The translations under genes were made by a program, and so were the position numbers. Positions 37,501 through 47,198 of a stretch of 64,000 nucleotides of DNA are shown one piece after another; the first letter of the stretch is position 1; every line of letters begins with the position of its first letter. Source of the DNA: Rhizobium mesosinicum (GTDB lineage Bacteria > Pseudomonadota > Alphaproteobacteria > Rhizobiales > Rhizobiaceae); the NCBI RefSeq assembly GCF_019511345.1, contig NZ_JAEUAK010000003.1, forward strand, positions 310,001 to 374,000, given 5' to 3'. A model generated the notes under the pieces. That model was not told the DNA's origin, searched no databases, and saw nothing but the letters and a program-made list of their open reading frames with translations.

Positions 37501-40500
37501 CAGACCTCCGTGGCAGGCAACGTCACCGGCATTCGTTTTTACAAGGGCAGCCAGGATACGGGCACCCACACCGGTTCCCTCTGGTCGAGTACCGGTACAC
37601 GGCTTGCGACCCTCACCTTCAGCAACGAGACCGCCAGCGGTTGGCAGATCGCCTACTTCTCAAACCCGGTGGCGTTGACGGCGGGACAGACCTACACGGC
37701 GTCCTACCACACGAATACCGGCCACTATTCGACGACCGCCAACTACTTCGTCTCCAATGTGACGAGCGGCCCGCTAACGGCGCCGGCCAGCGGCAACGGC
37801 GTCTATGCCTATGGCAGCAACAGTCTGTTCCCCACGAGCACCTTCGAGCAGACGAACTATTGGGTCGACGTGATGTTCACCACGCCGAGCGCCAACACGG
37901 TGCCGACGGCGGTTGCCGATGCGGGTGATGCGACCGAGAAGGGTGGTGTTGCCAATGGTTCGGGTGGCGTGGCTGCGAGCGGCAACGTCCTGACCAACGA
38001 TACGGATCCGGATGCCGGCGACACCAAGACGGTCACGGCCGTCACCTTCGGCTCGACGTCAGGCACGCTCGGTTCGGCGCTGAACGGCGCCTATGGCAGT
38101 CTCGTGCTCAGTGCCTCGGGTGCCTATAGCTATGCTGTCAACGAGACCAATGCCACCGTCCAGGCCTTGCGGCAGTCGACCAACACGCTGAGCGATGTCT
38201 TCAGCTACACGATGCGGGATGCCGCCGGCGCCACCTCTACGGCAAACCTGACCATCACCATCCATGGCGCCAACGACGCGCCGGTTCTGGCCGTCCAGAC
38301 GGCGACCCAGAACGCCACTGTCGGTTCCGCCTTCTCCTTCGTCGTGCCGGCCACCACCTTCACCGATGTCGACAGTGGCGATACGCTGACCTATTCGGCA
38401 ACGTCTGCCGATGGCACGGCGCTGCCCGCGTGGCTCGCCTTCAATGCCTCGACGCGGACGTTCAGCGGTACTCCAACGACAGGTGGAAGCTATGGCGTCA
38501 AGGTGACGGCGACCGATCTCGGCGGCCTTGCCGCCAACGAGACCTTCAGCATCGCTGTATCGACGCCTGGCAACACGGCACCGACGGCAGTTGCCGATGC
38601 GGGTGACGCGACCGAGAAGGGTGGTGTTGCCAATGGTTCGGGTGGCGTGGCTGCGAGCGGCAACGTGCTGACCAACGATACCGATCCGGATGCCGGCGAC
38701 ACCAAGACGGTGACGGCCGTCACCTTCGGCTCGACGTCAGGCACGCTCGGTTCGACGCTGAACGGCGCCTATGGCAGCCTCGTGCTCAGTGCCTCGGGTG
38801 CCTACAGTTATGCCGTCAACGAGACCAATGCCGCCGTCCAGGCGCTGCGGCAGTCGACCAACACGCTGAGCGATGTCTTCAGCTACACGATGCGCGATGC
38901 CGCCGGTGCGACCTCTACGGCAAACCTGACCATCACCATCCATGGCGCCAACGACGCGCCGGTTCTGGCCGTCCAGACGGCGACCCAGAACGCCACTGTC
39001 GGCTCGGCCTTCTCCTTCGTCGTGCCGACCACCACCTTCACCGATGTAGACAGCGGCGAAACGCTGACCTATTCGGCAACGTCTGCCGACGGCACGGCGC
39101 TGCCCGCCTGGCTCGCCTTCAATGCCTCGACGCGGACCTTCTCCGGCACGCCGACGACCTCAGGCACCTACGGCGTCAAGGTGACGGCGACCGATCTCGG
39201 CGGTCTCGCAGCCAATGAGAGCTTCAACATCGTCGCCTCGACGACGCCCGCAACCTACAGCCTGTTTAACGCCTCCAGCACGCCGGCCCAGACAAACCTC
39301 AACGACGGCCAGCAGCTCGAGCTCGGCGTGAAGTTCCAATCGAACGTCGCCGGCGACATTACCGGCATCAAGTTCTATCGAAGTGCCAACGACAACAGCC
39401 AGAACGTCGTCGACCTCTGGAGCTCTACGGGCACCAAGCTCGCGACCGCCACCTTCACCAACACCACGGCGAGCGGCTGGCAGACGGTGAATTTTGCAAC
39501 AGCCGTCTCCATCACCGCCAATACCACCTATGTCGCCTCCTACCACACAACAGGCGCCTATGTGGCGACGAACAATTTCTATACGGCCGCCGTCACCAGC
39601 GGCCCGCTGACGGCCTCGGCCAGTGGCAACGGCGTCTACGCCTATGGCGGCTCCGCCACCGCGGGCATTTTCCCAAATGCCACTTACAGCGCCGCCAATT
39701 ATTGGGCCGATGTGGTCTTCCGCCCGTCGACGCCTGGCAACACGGCACCGACGGCAGTTGCCGATGCGGGTGACGCGACCGAGAAGGGTGGTGTTGCCAA
39801 TGGTTCGGGTGGCGTGGCTGCGAGCGGCAACGTGCTGACCAACGATACCGATCCGGATGCCGGCGACACCAAGACGGTGACGGCCGTCACCTTCGGCTCG
39901 ACGTCAGGCACGCTCGGTTCGACGCTGAACGGCGCCTATGGCAGCCTCGTGCTCAGTGCCTCGGGTGCCTACAGTTATGCCGTCAACGAGACCAATGCCG
40001 CCGTCCAGGCGCTGCGGCAGTCGACCAACACGCTGAGCGATGTCTTCAGCTACACGATGCGCGATGCCGCCGGTGCGACCTCTACGGCAAACCTGACCAT
40101 CACCATCCATGGCGCCAACGACGCGCCGGTTCTGGCCGTCCAGACGGCGACCCAGAACGCCACTGTCGGCTCGGCCTTCTCCTTCGTCGTGCCGACCACC
40201 ACCTTCACCGATGTAGACAGCGGCGAAACGCTGACCTATTCGGCAACGTCTGCCGACGGCACGGCGCTGCCCGCCTGGCTCGCCTTCAATGCCTCGACGC
40301 GGACCTTCTCCGGCACACCGACGACCTCAGGCACCTACGGCGTCAAGGTGACGGCGACCGATCTCGGCGGTCTCGCAGCCAATGAGAGCTTCAACATCGT
40401 CGCCTCGACGACGCCCGCAACCTACAGCCTGTTTAACGCCTCCAGCACGCCGGCCCAGACAAACCTCAACGACGGCCAGCAGCTCGAGCTCGGCGTCAAG

Positions 40501-40920
40501 TTCCAATCGAACGTCGCCGGCGACATTACCGGCATCAAGTTCTATCGAAGTGCCAACGACAACGGCCAGAACGTCGTCGACCTCTGGAGCTCTACGGGCA
40601 CCAAGCTCGCGACCGCCACCTTCACCAACACCACGGCGAGCGGCTGGCAGACGGTGAATTTTGCAACAGCCGTCTCCATCACTGCCAATACCACCTATGT
40701 CGCCTCCTACCACACAACAGGCGCCTACGTGGCGACGGACGCCTTCTTCACCAACGCCGTGACAAATGGTCCCCTGACGGCTCAATCAAGTGCCGTCGCT
40801 GGCGGCAACGGTGTCTACGCTTATGGCGGCTCCGCCACCGTGGGGCTCTTCCCGACCAGTTCATACGATTCAGCGAATTACTACGCCGATGTGATCTTCC
40901 GCCCGCAGCTTGCCGCATGA
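34579..40920 (+). CDS. Giant modular protein: DMF-amidohydrolase-like domain plus DUF4082, VCBS and cadherin-like Ig repeats
   Basis: Protein of 2113 residues, probably surface-bound or secreted. There is no classical signal peptide, so a type I route is possible, although no GGxGxD calcium repeats are seen. Residues 1-340 are low-complexity. Residues ~344-845 resemble the N,N-dimethylformamidase large-subunit domain ([48 protein letters not shown]). An Ig-like domain (~853-945) follows, then DUF4082 (~948-1101), VCBS (~1106-1235), cadherin-like Ig (~1236-1330), VCBS (~1331-1460), Ig (~1461-1552), DUF4082 (~1558-1713), VCBS (~1720-1850), Ig (~1850-1942) and DUF4082 (~1947-2113). The start has GAGAGG upstream. 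The last two repeat blocks are nearly identical at DNA level. Catalytic activity of the N-terminal domain is unproven. Confidence 0.88.
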   Translation: MYRNARRWAPRSLMVDSWAPRWWSVGGKAKPRKNTNQLEDSAQLATSAQTSVEGRGSALADSPESNPVLSGHDNEPGADAVAEADGPGDIDQVSPSLADAFAAARESGVRSGESDASVLSAHNPVFAPFERNASGAALGPASPLYGTYAGTGTMGDDPLAAYLPQSSAPTASGQGSAAAAGARAHSGKVVILESSPSAEAAAHHGGSNSLAFGMPFGVCGCGYFTSPTRILDWAHGGAMLQQDGQLPGTRLTEGPDYVATIKRAIGASVSDPLLDRDLSPLSGWRGTANWTDSKILNGSLPGGGEMGTGTGTRGVGVLSGSVTTPPTTQRSLTTQNLAATAAAPVNIIVAENQKPGNPQSEWGIVGAGSSNIEGFATDISVDNGKTISFKINTNSNNYRIDIYRLGYYGGMGARKVTTIQHTGVQNQPNPLRNATTGTVDAGNWAVSASWTVPDDAVSGVYIAKLVRQDGTFGENHIPFIVRDDGSHSDIVFQTADETWQAYNGWGGANFYGGNGPATGQGAGRAYAVSYNRPIATRGGVGTYAGPQDYLFGAEYAGIYWLEQNGYDVSYMSGVDVDRYGSLLLNHKTYIDAGHDEYWSGQQRTNVEAARDAGVNLMFWSGNEVYWRTRWGNAYSADGTPYRTLISYKETWSPSASIDPSNEWTGTFRDPRLSPPAIGGGNPENSLTGQLFKVDDVGSNLQAITIPYDDANLRFWRNTSVANLQPGQTATLTKNYLGYEWDEAVDNGFDPAGLVKLSSTTLPVSTYLLDYGNTTGSATATHNLTLYRAPSGALVFGAGTVYWTWGLSNNHDNEATPTDPRVQQAMVNLLADMGIQPGTLQSGLVATTGSTDHTAPTSIITVPSTATVGSTITITGTATDTGGGVIAGVEVSTDNGASWHPATGDENWTYTWSPQVAGSYTILSRAADDSINLETPSAGRTVTVSGPSYTSLFGSATPAVVNTGDTSAVELGVKFQTSVAGNVTGIRFYKGSQDTGTHTGSLWSSTGTRLATLTFSNETASGWQIAYFSNPVALTAGQTYTASYHTNTGHYSTTANYFVSNVTSGPLTAPASGNGVYAYGSNSLFPTSTFEQTNYWVDVMFTTPSANTVPTAVADAGDATEKGGVANGSGGVAASGNVLTNDTDPDAGDTKTVTAVTFGSTSGTLGSALNGAYGSLVLSASGAYSYAVNETNATVQALRQSTNTLSDVFSYTMRDAAGATSTANLTITIHGANDAPVLAVQTATQNATVGSAFSFVVPATTFTDVDSGDTLTYSATSADGTALPAWLAFNASTRTFSGTPTTGGSYGVKVTATDLGGLAANETFSIAVSTPGNTAPTAVADAGDATEKGGVANGSGGVAASGNVLTNDTDPDAGDTKTVTAVTFGSTSGTLGSTLNGAYGSLVLSASGAYSYAVNETNAAVQALRQSTNTLSDVFSYTMRDAAGATSTANLTITIHGANDAPVLAVQTATQNATVGSAFSFVVPTTTFTDVDSGETLTYSATSADGTALPAWLAFNASTRTFSGTPTTSGTYGVKVTATDLGGLAANESFNIVASTTPATYSLFNASSTPAQTNLNDGQQLELGVKFQSNVAGDITGIKFYRSANDNSQNVVDLWSSTGTKLATATFTNTTASGWQTVNFATAVSITANTTYVASYHTTGAYVATNNFYTAAVTSGPLTASASGNGVYAYGGSATAGIFPNATYSAANYWADVVFRPSTPGNTAPTAVADAGDATEKGGVANGSGGVAASGNVLTNDTDPDAGDTKTVTAVTFGSTSGTLGSTLNGAYGSLVLSASGAYSYAVNETNAAVQALRQSTNTLSDVFSYTMRDAAGATSTANLTITIHGANDAPVLAVQTATQNATVGSAFSFVVPTTTFTDVDSGETLTYSATSADGTALPAWLAFNASTRTFSGTPTTSGTYGVKVTATDLGGLAANESFNIVASTTPATYSLFNASSTPAQTNLNDGQQLELGVKFQSNVAGDITGIKFYRSANDNGQNVVDLWSSTGTKLATATFTNTTASGWQTVNFATAVSITANTTYVASYHTTGAYVATDAFFTNAVTNGPLTAQSSAVAGGNGVYAYGGSATVGLFPTSSYDSANYYADVIFRPQLAA
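38561..39570 (+). repeat. Internal long direct repeat, copy 1
   Basis: First copy of a roughly 1010-bp direct repeat inside the giant gene, encoding a VCBS, a cadherin-like Ig and most of a DUF4082 domain. The period to copy 2 is 1167 bp (389 codons), verified at two anchors, so frame is preserved. Confidence 0.85.
39728..40737 (+). repeat. Internal long direct repeat, copy 2
   Basis: Second copy of the repeat starting at 38561. By eye I find about five single-base differences across a kilobase, mostly synonymous, which indicates recent duplication or ongoing gene conversion. The block at 37894-38560 is a more diverged relative. Confidence 0.85.
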
Positions 40921-41002
40921 CACATCGGGATGGGTACGAACGGATTCGAATGAGGCTTATGCGACGCAAACGCCAACCGCTTTCGGTATCCATATCCGGG
41001 GC

Positions 41003-42193
41003 ATGCCGATGACCAGGATCGAGCGGCTTCCGGTGACCGTGCTCGCCGGCTTCCTCGGGGCTGGCAAGACGACGCTTCTCAGTCACGTCCTGAACAATCG
41101 TGATGGTTTGCGGGTTGCCGTCATCGTCAACGACATGAGTGAGGTGAACATAGACGCAAGCCTCATTCGAGCCGGCGACTGCAATCTCTCGCATACGACG
41201 GAGACATTGGTCGAACTCAGCAATGGCTGCATATGCTGCACCCTGCGCAACGACCTGCTGACGGAAGTGCGGCGGTTGGCCGAAGAGGGACGATACGATT
41301 ATCTGTTGATCGAAGGCACCGGCATTGCCGAGCCGCGCCCCATCGCAGCAACCTTTTCCTTCCGCGACGAGAACGGGGTTTCGCTCTCCGATTTCGCCAG
41401 GCTCGACACGATGGTCACTGTGGTCGACGCTGCGAACCTGTTAGCCGACTATAGTAGTGCTGATCTGCTTGCAGACCGCGGCTTGCAACGCGACGGCGAG
41501 GACCACCGCACCCTCATCGACCTGCTGGTCGATCAGATCGAGTTTGCGGATGTCGTCGTCATCAACAAGATCTCGGACGCGACGGAAGAGGTCCGCGCGG
41601 AGGTCCGCAAGATCGTTGCGTCTCTCAACCCGGATGCACGACAGGTGGAGACGGATTTCGGCAAAGTTTCTCTGGCGACCGTCCTCGATACCGGCCTCTT
41701 CGATGAAGAAAAGGCCGCCGGGCATCCTCTCTGGCATAAGGAATTGTACAGCCCGGGCGAGCATGTTCCGGAGACGGAGGAATACGGGGTGTCGAGCTTT
41801 GTCTACCGCACGAGGCGCCCCTTCGACCCCAAGCGGTTTCGCGAATTTCTGGACGAGCCTTGGCCGGGAGTGCTTCGCGCCAAGGGCCATTTCTGGCTCG
41901 CTACGCGCCCGCGGCACGTGGGCCTTATGTCGGCGGCAGGTGTGCAGCGGCGTTGCGAGCCTATGGGGCTCTGGTGGGCAGCCGTTCCCCGGCAGGACTG
42001 GCCGAGCCATCGGCAGTTTCGTCAGCACCTGCAGAGCCAATGGGACAGCGCCTGGGGCGACCGCCGGCAGGAACTGGTATTCATCGGCGTTGGCATGGAC
42101 GAGACGGGTGTGCGGACCGCCTTAGACGATTGCCTCGCCAGCGCCGATCCGCGCGAGTGGTCAGCTCTCGAAGATCCGTTCCCTGCCTGGTAG
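41003..42193 (+). CDS. COG0523 (CobW/ZNG-type) GTPase metallochaperone
   Basis: GTP-dependent metal chaperone of about 396 residues. The G1 motif [11 protein letters not shown] lies near residues 17-26, the metal-binding CxCC is Cys76-Ile-Cys78-Cys79 in NGCICCTLR, and the G4-type motif is VVINKISD. The C-terminal CobW_C domain ([20 protein letters not shown]) is complete and ends in FPAW. The start at 41003 excludes a 31-residue upstream extension that overlaps the giant gene; ATG 41009 is also possible. Relatives deliver zinc, cobalt, or iron for nitrile hydratase. It lies 82 bp after the giant gene, so it could be co-transcribed with it. I saw no convincing Zur box. Confidence 0.92.
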   Translation: MPMTRIERLPVTVLAGFLGAGKTTLLSHVLNNRDGLRVAVIVNDMSEVNIDASLIRAGDCNLSHTTETLVELSNGCICCTLRNDLLTEVRRLAEEGRYDYLLIEGTGIAEPRPIAATFSFRDENGVSLSDFARLDTMVTVVDAANLLADYSSADLLADRGLQRDGEDHRTLIDLLVDQIEFADVVVINKISDATEEVRAEVRKIVASLNPDARQVETDFGKVSLATVLDTGLFDEEKAAGHPLWHKELYSPGEHVPETEEYGVSSFVYRTRRPFDPKRFREFLDEPWPGVLRAKGHFWLATRPRHVGLMSAAGVQRRCEPMGLWWAAVPRQDWPSHRQFRQHLQSQWDSAWGDRRQELVFIGVGMDETGVRTALDDCLASADPREWSALEDPFPAW

Positions 42194-42203
42194 ACGAAAG
42201 CTC

Positions 42204-43385
42204 TCAGTCGTCGAGATAGCGTTCCGTCAAGCGCGCCCACATCGCGGCGCCCGCCGTTAGCGATTTGTCGGCAAAGTCGTATCTGGCGCTGTGCAGGATC
42301 GCGGATTCCACACCGTTGCCGAGCCGCAGGAAGCTGCCGGGTTTGTGCTCGAGGAAATGGGCGAAGTCCTCACTGCCGGGGATGAGGTTGCAGAGGGCTA
42401 CCTTGTCGGCACCGACGAGCTCTTCTGCAACCTTGCGGGCGAATTCGGTTTCCGCCTCCGAATTGAGGACCACGGGGTGTCCGCGCGTGTATTCGATTTC
42501 TGCGGTTGCGCCGTAGCCGTCGGGAATCGTCTCAGTGAGCCTGCGGATTCTGGCCTCCAAGGTGTCGCGCACCTTCGGATCGAAGGAGCGGATGCTAAGC
42601 AGCAGTTTTGCACTTTCAGGGATGACATTTGCGGCTTCGCCGGCATGGATTGCACCGACCGTGACGACGGCGGTCTGTGTTGGATCAATGCTGCGGGAGA
42701 CGACCGATTGCAGGCTGACGACGAGGTTGCAGGCAACGACCACCGGATCGATGGTCAGATGCGGCCGCGAGGCGTGGCCGCCCTTGCCCCTGATGATGAT
42801 CTCGGCGCTGTCGGCAGCCGCCATCAACGGGCCAGATCGCATCAACCAGGTGCCCTCGGGGGCACCCGGATGATTGTGCAGCCCGAAGATGACGTCGAAG
42901 GGAAAGCGTTCGAACAGTCCGTCAGCGATCATGGCGGGCGCCCCACTCAGCGCACCCGCCTCCTCGGCTGGCTGGAAAATGAGATTGACGGTACCGTTGA
43001 AGCGGCGTGTGCGCGCCAGATACTCGGCCGCGCCGAGAAGGATCGTCGTGTGGCCGTCATGTCCGCAGGCATGCATCTTGCCAGCCACCGTGCTGGCATA
43101 GGGACGACCAGTCTCCTCTGTGATCGGTAGGGCGTCCATGTCAGCACGGATAGCGATGCTCTTCTTTCCGGCTCCGACCGTCATGCGCGCAACGACGCCA
43201 TGGCCGCCGACATTGCGGGTCACTTCATAGCCCCAGGATTCGAGCTTTTCAGCAACGAAACGGGCGGTCTCAGCCTCCTCGAACGAGAGCTCAGGATGGG
43301 CGTGGAGATGCCGGCGGATGGCCGTCAGCTCCGCTTCCATCGGTTCGAAATCGGAGAGGCGAGCGAAATCATTGTCGAGGGACAT
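42204..43385 (-). CDS. M20-family amidohydrolase (N-acyl amino acid/hippurate hydrolase type)
   Basis: Cytoplasmic dinuclear metal amidohydrolase of 393 residues. The metal ligands are visible in CGHDGH (Cys107, His109), QPAEEAG (Glu141/Glu142) and GLHNHP (His170). The lid/dimerisation domain occupies residues ~185-300. The M20D branch cleaves N-acyl or indole-acetyl amino acid conjugates and hippurate. It is the last gene of the amino-acid ABC operon, 86 bp after the ATPase gene, which suggests that the imported substrate is an amide conjugate. Confidence 0.92.
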   Translation of the reverse strand: MSLDNDFARLSDFEPMEAELTAIRRHLHAHPELSFEEAETARFVAEKLESWGYEVTRNVGGHGVVARMTVGAGKKSIAIRADMDALPITEETGRPYASTVAGKMHACGHDGHTTILLGAAEYLARTRRFNGTVNLIFQPAEEAGALSGAPAMIADGLFERFPFDVIFGLHNHPGAPEGTWLMRSGPLMAAADSAEIIIRGKGGHASRPHLTIDPVVVACNLVVSLQSVVSRSIDPTQTAVVTVGAIHAGEAANVIPESAKLLLSIRSFDPKVRDTLEARIRRLTETIPDGYGATAEIEYTRGHPVVLNSEAETEFARKVAEELVGADKVALCNLIPGSEDFAHFLEHKPGSFLRLGNGVESAILHSARYDFADKSLTAGAAMWARLTERYLDD

Positions 43386-43471
43386 GGCAATTCCAGTTTC
43401 ATGGGCGCGATATCGCTGGCCGGCTCACAGCAAAGCCGGCCTGCAGGGCAAGAGCATAGGGAGCCGCCGCG

Positions 43472-44251
43472 CTAGATGAAGCGCGACAGGAAGCTTCTGG
43501 TGCGGGGGTGCTGCGGGTTGCCGATCACGTCTTCCGGCTTGCCCTGTTCGACGACCTTGCCGCCATCCATGAAGACGACGCGGTCGGCAGCTTCCCGCGC
43601 GAAACTTATCTCATGGGTGACGACGATCATCGTCAGACCCTGGTTTGCAAGATCCCGCATGGTAGCGAGAACCTCGCCGACCAGTTCGGGGTCGAGTGCC
43701 GAGGTCGGCTCGTCGAAGAGCATCAGCTTCGGCTTGATAGCCAGCGCGCGAGCAATTGCCACGCGCTGCTGCTGGCCGCCGGAAAGCTGGCGCGGGTAGC
43801 TGTCGGCCTTGGCCGAAAGTCCGACCCGTTCCAGCAGCCTCAGCGCATTTTCGGTTGCGACCTTTCGGCTTTCGCCATGTATGCCGACCGGCGCCTCGAT
43901 GATGTTCTGCAGCGCCGTCATATGCGGGTAAAGATTGAACTGCTGGAACACCATGCCGATCTTGCGCCGCTGCAGGGCGATCGCATGGTTCGACAGCTGC
44001 AGCAGCCGGTCCTTGTGCAGGCGGTAGCCGATCTGTTCGCCGTCCACCTCGATCGAACCCTGATTGATGGATTCGAGATGGTTGATACAGCGCAGAAATG
44101 TCGACTTGCCGGAGCCGGAGGGTCCAAGGACGACGACGACCTCACCAGGCGCGACATCGAGATCGATACCCTTCAACACTTCCAGATCCGCGAAGGACTT
44201 GTGGACATTGCGCGCCTTGACGAGAGGCTCGATCGTGGCGATCCCGTTCAT
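43472..44251 (-). CDS. Amino-acid ABC transporter ATPase (GlnQ/HisP type)
   Basis: ATPase of 259 residues. Walker A is GPSGSGKSTFLRC, the Q-loop is MVFQQFNLYPHMTALQN, the signature is LSGGQQQRVAIARAL, and Walker B is LMLFDEPTSALDPE. The start at 44251 overlaps the permease stop by four bases; the much longer frame upstream is a shadow of the permease gene. It powers the importer encoded by 44248-46079. Confidence 0.95.
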   Translation of the reverse strand: MNGIATIEPLVKARNVHKSFADLEVLKGIDLDVAPGEVVVVLGPSGSGKSTFLRCINHLESINQGSIEVDGEQIGYRLHKDRLLQLSNHAIALQRRKIGMVFQQFNLYPHMTALQNIIEAPVGIHGESRKVATENALRLLERVGLSAKADSYPRQLSGGQQQRVAIARALAIKPKLMLFDEPTSALDPELVGEVLATMRDLANQGLTMIVVTHEISFAREAADRVVFMDGGKVVEQGKPEDVIGNPQHPRTRSFLSRFI

Positions 44252-45189
44252 GCCCCTGCCTCCGTTGCCTGCGCCATGACGGCTGCTTCCTTTGCAGGCT
44301 TCGCGGCGCCCGTGCGGCGATCGCCGCGGCTGTAATAGCGCTCGATATAGGCCTGGCCGACATTTAGGACCGACGTGATGAGCAGGTACCAGAGAACTGC
44401 GACGAGCAACATCGGTACGATCTCGAAGGTGCGGTTGTAGATCGACTGCACAGAATAGAGGAGATCGGCCATGGCGATGACGCTGACGAGAGAAGTCGCC
44501 TTGATCATGCTGATCAGTTGGTTGCCGGTCGGCGGAACGATCGAGCGCATGGCCTGTGGGATGATGATGCGGCGAAGCGCGCGGATGCGCGTGATGCCGA
44601 AGGCTTCCGCCGTTTCGTACTGGCCCTTGTCCACCGAAAGCAACCCGCCGCGGATGATTTCCGCCATATAGGCGGACTCGTTGAGCGCGAGACCGGCAAT
44701 TGCAGCCGTCATCGGGCTGATCACCGAATTCGTATCCCAACTCATGAAGGTCGGGCCGAAGGGAATGCCGATCGACAGCGTCGGAAAGAGTGTCGAAAGA
44801 TTGTACCAGAAGATCAGCTGTACCAGCAGCGGCGTTCCGCGGAAGAACCAGATGAACAGCGAGGCAAGCGAACTTGCAAGGCGATCGCTGGACATTCTCG
44901 CGACGGCCAGCACGAGACCGAGTGCGATGCCGACGATCATCGCGACGACCGTCAGGCCGAGCGAGACATAAAGGCCGCTGATGACCGTCGGGTCGAAGAA
45001 ATAGTGTGCGACGACCGGCCAGCCGAAATTCTCGTTATGCGCGACTGACCAGGCGCAGTAGGCGGCGATCGCAAGCGTGATCACCCACGCAGCGACGCGG
45101 CCCCTGGGGAAGGGCTTGTGGGCATGGGCCACATCCCGGCTTCTCGCATCGCCAGGGGGCGATGCGAGTGTTTGCGTCTGTGTGTTCAT
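44248..45189 (-). CDS. Amino-acid ABC transporter permease
   Basis: Inner-membrane permease of 313 residues of the GlnP/HisM type. An extended N-terminal cytoplasmic stretch of about 30 residues precedes the first helix (VAAWVITLAIAAYCAWSVAH). The EAA loop reads EAFGITRIRALRRIIIPQAM. It overlaps both neighbours by four bases, so the transporter genes are translationally coupled. As the only permease in the operon it must homodimerise. Confidence 0.93.
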   Translation of the reverse strand: MNTQTQTLASPPGDARSRDVAHAHKPFPRGRVAAWVITLAIAAYCAWSVAHNENFGWPVVAHYFFDPTVISGLYVSLGLTVVAMIVGIALGLVLAVARMSSDRLASSLASLFIWFFRGTPLLVQLIFWYNLSTLFPTLSIGIPFGPTFMSWDTNSVISPMTAAIAGLALNESAYMAEIIRGGLLSVDKGQYETAEAFGITRIRALRRIIIPQAMRSIVPPTGNQLISMIKATSLVSVIAMADLLYSVQSIYNRTFEIVPMLLVAVLWYLLITSVLNVGQAYIERYYSRGDRRTGAAKPAKEAAVMAQATEAGA

Positions 45190-46079
45190 TTCGGAAGCGT
45201 CCCACCGAGGTTGATGCCGGGCTCTTTGATCATGTTGTTCTCAAGACCCCACTTCTTCATGATCGCGGCATAGGTGCCGTTGTCCATCAGCACTTTGATC
45301 GCATCGCGCAGGACCGGGCCAAGCGGCGAGCCTTTCGCGACAACCGCGCCCTGATAGAGGTTCTCGAAGCCGTTCTTCTGTCCGACGCCGGTGAGTTCCA
45401 GCTGGCCGTTGGCCTGCGACACGAAATAGGTGAGCGGTGCCTGGGAGGAGAAGAAGGCATCCGAACGCTTGGAGCGAACGGCAAGGATCGAGCTCGGCTG
45501 GTCGGTGAAGGACTGCACCTCGATCGCGCCCTTGCCCTCGGTCTTGCACTTTTCGGCTTGCACCTGGATCACCTTCTCAGCCGAGCCGCCTGCCATGACG
45601 GCAATGCGGTTGCCGCAGGCGGTATCGAGTGAGCTGATGCCCTTCGGATTGCCCTTCTGCACCGAGAAAACCACGAATTCCTGCACCCAGTCGACAAAAT
45701 CGTTGGATTCCTCGCGGCTCTTGAAGTCCCCGACGGGACCGAAGGCAAACTGGTAACGGCCGGAATTGACGCCGGCGAGCAGCGCCGGCAGGCCGCCTAC
45801 GGTCTCATGCTCGATCTTGACGCCGAGAACCTGGCCGAGCGCATCGGTCAGATCAGCGCTTGCGCCGGTCATCTCAGTGCCGGTGACGATTTCATAGGGA
45901 GGAAACGAGCCATTGTTGACCGAGATCATCTTGCCGGACGTACGGATCGCTTCGGGCAACTGCGCATGAAGCGCATCGTTGACCGAAAGCTTGGGCAGGG
46001 CCGCATCTTCAGCGAAGGCCGTTCCCGAGATCATCACCACGCTCGCCAGAGCAAGGTATGCAATTTTCCTGATCGACAT
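45186..46079 (-). CDS. Amino-acid ABC transporter substrate-binding protein
   Basis: Periplasmic family 3 binding protein of 297 residues. The signal peptide is MSIRKIAYLALASVVMISGT followed by AFAED. Family features include VNNGSFPPYEIVTGTEMTGA, GVNSGRYQFAFGPVGDFKSR and KSDAFFSSQAPLTYF-like segments. It overlaps the permease gene by four bases and follows the NMT1-like gene by 47 bp. An amino-acid derivative is the expected ligand. Confidence 0.93.
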   Translation of the reverse strand: MSIRKIAYLALASVVMISGTAFAEDAALPKLSVNDALHAQLPEAIRTSGKMISVNNGSFPPYEIVTGTEMTGASADLTDALGQVLGVKIEHETVGGLPALLAGVNSGRYQFAFGPVGDFKSREESNDFVDWVQEFVVFSVQKGNPKGISSLDTACGNRIAVMAGGSAEKVIQVQAEKCKTEGKGAIEVQSFTDQPSSILAVRSKRSDAFFSSQAPLTYFVSQANGQLELTGVGQKNGFENLYQGAVVAKGSPLGPVLRDAIKVLMDNGTYAAIMKKWGLENNMIKEPGINLGGTLPK

Positions 46080-46126
46080 TATTTAGTTCCCCTGTTTGGT
46101 TCGAATTTATGCGTTTCGTGTCGTGC

Positions 46127-47104
46127 TCACCCGATGCGGCTACCGTCCACATCGAAGGAGAAGAGGTCTTCCGGCGTCATCAACTGCGGCAGGATGCCCT
46201 GGATATGAAGCTCGCTCGCGAAATCGGCGATCATCTTGCGGTTGGCCGCAAAGCCACTGGCGTCCCAACCGACCGGAAGCTCGGCGGCTGACTTCAACAG
46301 CTCGTCCATCATGAAAGGCGAGGTATCGGCATATTTGCGGCGTTTGCTCAGCCACATCCGCTGCGATTCATCGATCAGCTTGCTGAGTTCTTCAATCACC
46401 CAAGGGTTCTGCGCGACGATGCCGGCTTTGATGCCGATCAGATGCATGCCTGGAACATAGCCGACATCAGCGAAATATCGACGCTCGGCAGTTCTGAAAT
46501 CGGAGACGACCTGCCGGAACGGCGATCCGCCGCCAAAGTAGCCCTCAGGCATGAAAGGCGTGAAAACCGCGTCAAGGAAGCCTTCCTCGAGCAGGTCGAC
46601 CATGGGACGCTCGCCGGGAGCCGCTTCAATGCGGCCGGGCCGGCCGAACCCGTCGAGGCGATCGACGATCGGATGGGCTTCGGTCAGACGGCCTGCATAC
46701 CACATGGCATCCTCGACGCCGACACCCTCGCGGCGCAGCGCTGCTCTGGTCCATGTGTTTCCTGAGTCACGCCATCCGGTGACGCCGATGCGCTTTCCGG
46801 CGAGCTCGCCGAGTTCGGTGATGGGGCCGTCCTTGCGGGTGATGATGCAGCGGTGACGGAAGCCGCGCATGATAAAATTGGGAATGCCGACAACGCTCTC
46901 GTCGCCATCGATGCGCAGCTGCGTATAGCGGCTGAAGGACATCTCCGCGACATCGTAGTCGTCGCTTTTGCCGAGATGCGGGACCAATGTGCCGACGCGG
47001 TCGACCTTGATGTCCAGCTTGGGGGAGGAGACATCGCCGAGAACCAGGGGTGTCATGTAGTCCCAGTCACGCAGGGCAAGTCGCAGGCTAAGGGGCATCG
47101 GCAT
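46127..47104 (-). CDS. NMT1-like / 4,5-dihydroxyphthalate decarboxylase-like protein
   Basis: Protein of 325 residues with the periplasmic-binding-protein type 2 fold of NMT1/taurine-receptor and dihydroxyphthalate decarboxylase relatives (DVAEMSFSRYTQLRIDGDES, LAGKRIGVTGWRDSGNTWTR, GYVPGMHLIGIKAGIVAQNP). There is no signal peptide, which argues for a cytoplasmic enzyme or ligand-binding protein rather than a transport receptor. It is the first gene of the amino-acid ABC operon, divergent from the MocR regulator. The reaction, if any, cannot be assigned from sequence; decarboxylation of an aromatic acid is one possibility. Confidence 0.8.
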   Translation of the reverse strand: MPMPLSLRLALRDWDYMTPLVLGDVSSPKLDIKVDRVGTLVPHLGKSDDYDVAEMSFSRYTQLRIDGDESVVGIPNFIMRGFRHRCIITRKDGPITELGELAGKRIGVTGWRDSGNTWTRAALRREGVGVEDAMWYAGRLTEAHPIVDRLDGFGRPGRIEAAPGERPMVDLLEEGFLDAVFTPFMPEGYFGGGSPFRQVVSDFRTAERRYFADVGYVPGMHLIGIKAGIVAQNPWVIEELSKLIDESQRMWLSKRRKYADTSPFMMDELLKSAAELPVGWDASGFAANRKMIADFASELHIQGILPQLMTPEDLFSFDVDGSRIG

Positions 47105-47137
47105 TCACTCGCAAAGACCTTGTTTTCGAGACAATTA

Positions 47138-47183
47138 AATGTTCAAATTTTTCTGATCAAATGTTATTACGTTATTGAACATT
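47138..47183. promoter_or_regulatory. Candidate MocR operator
   Basis: AATGTTCAA at 47138-47146 and its reverse complement TTGAACATT at 47175-47183 flank a further half site (AAATGTTATT, from 47159). The sites lie in the 94-bp AT-rich gap between the divergent NMT1-like and MocR genes. MocR regulators often use such mixed direct and inverted half sites. Confidence 0.55.
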
Positions 47184-47198
47184 AAAAGTGACGGTTAA

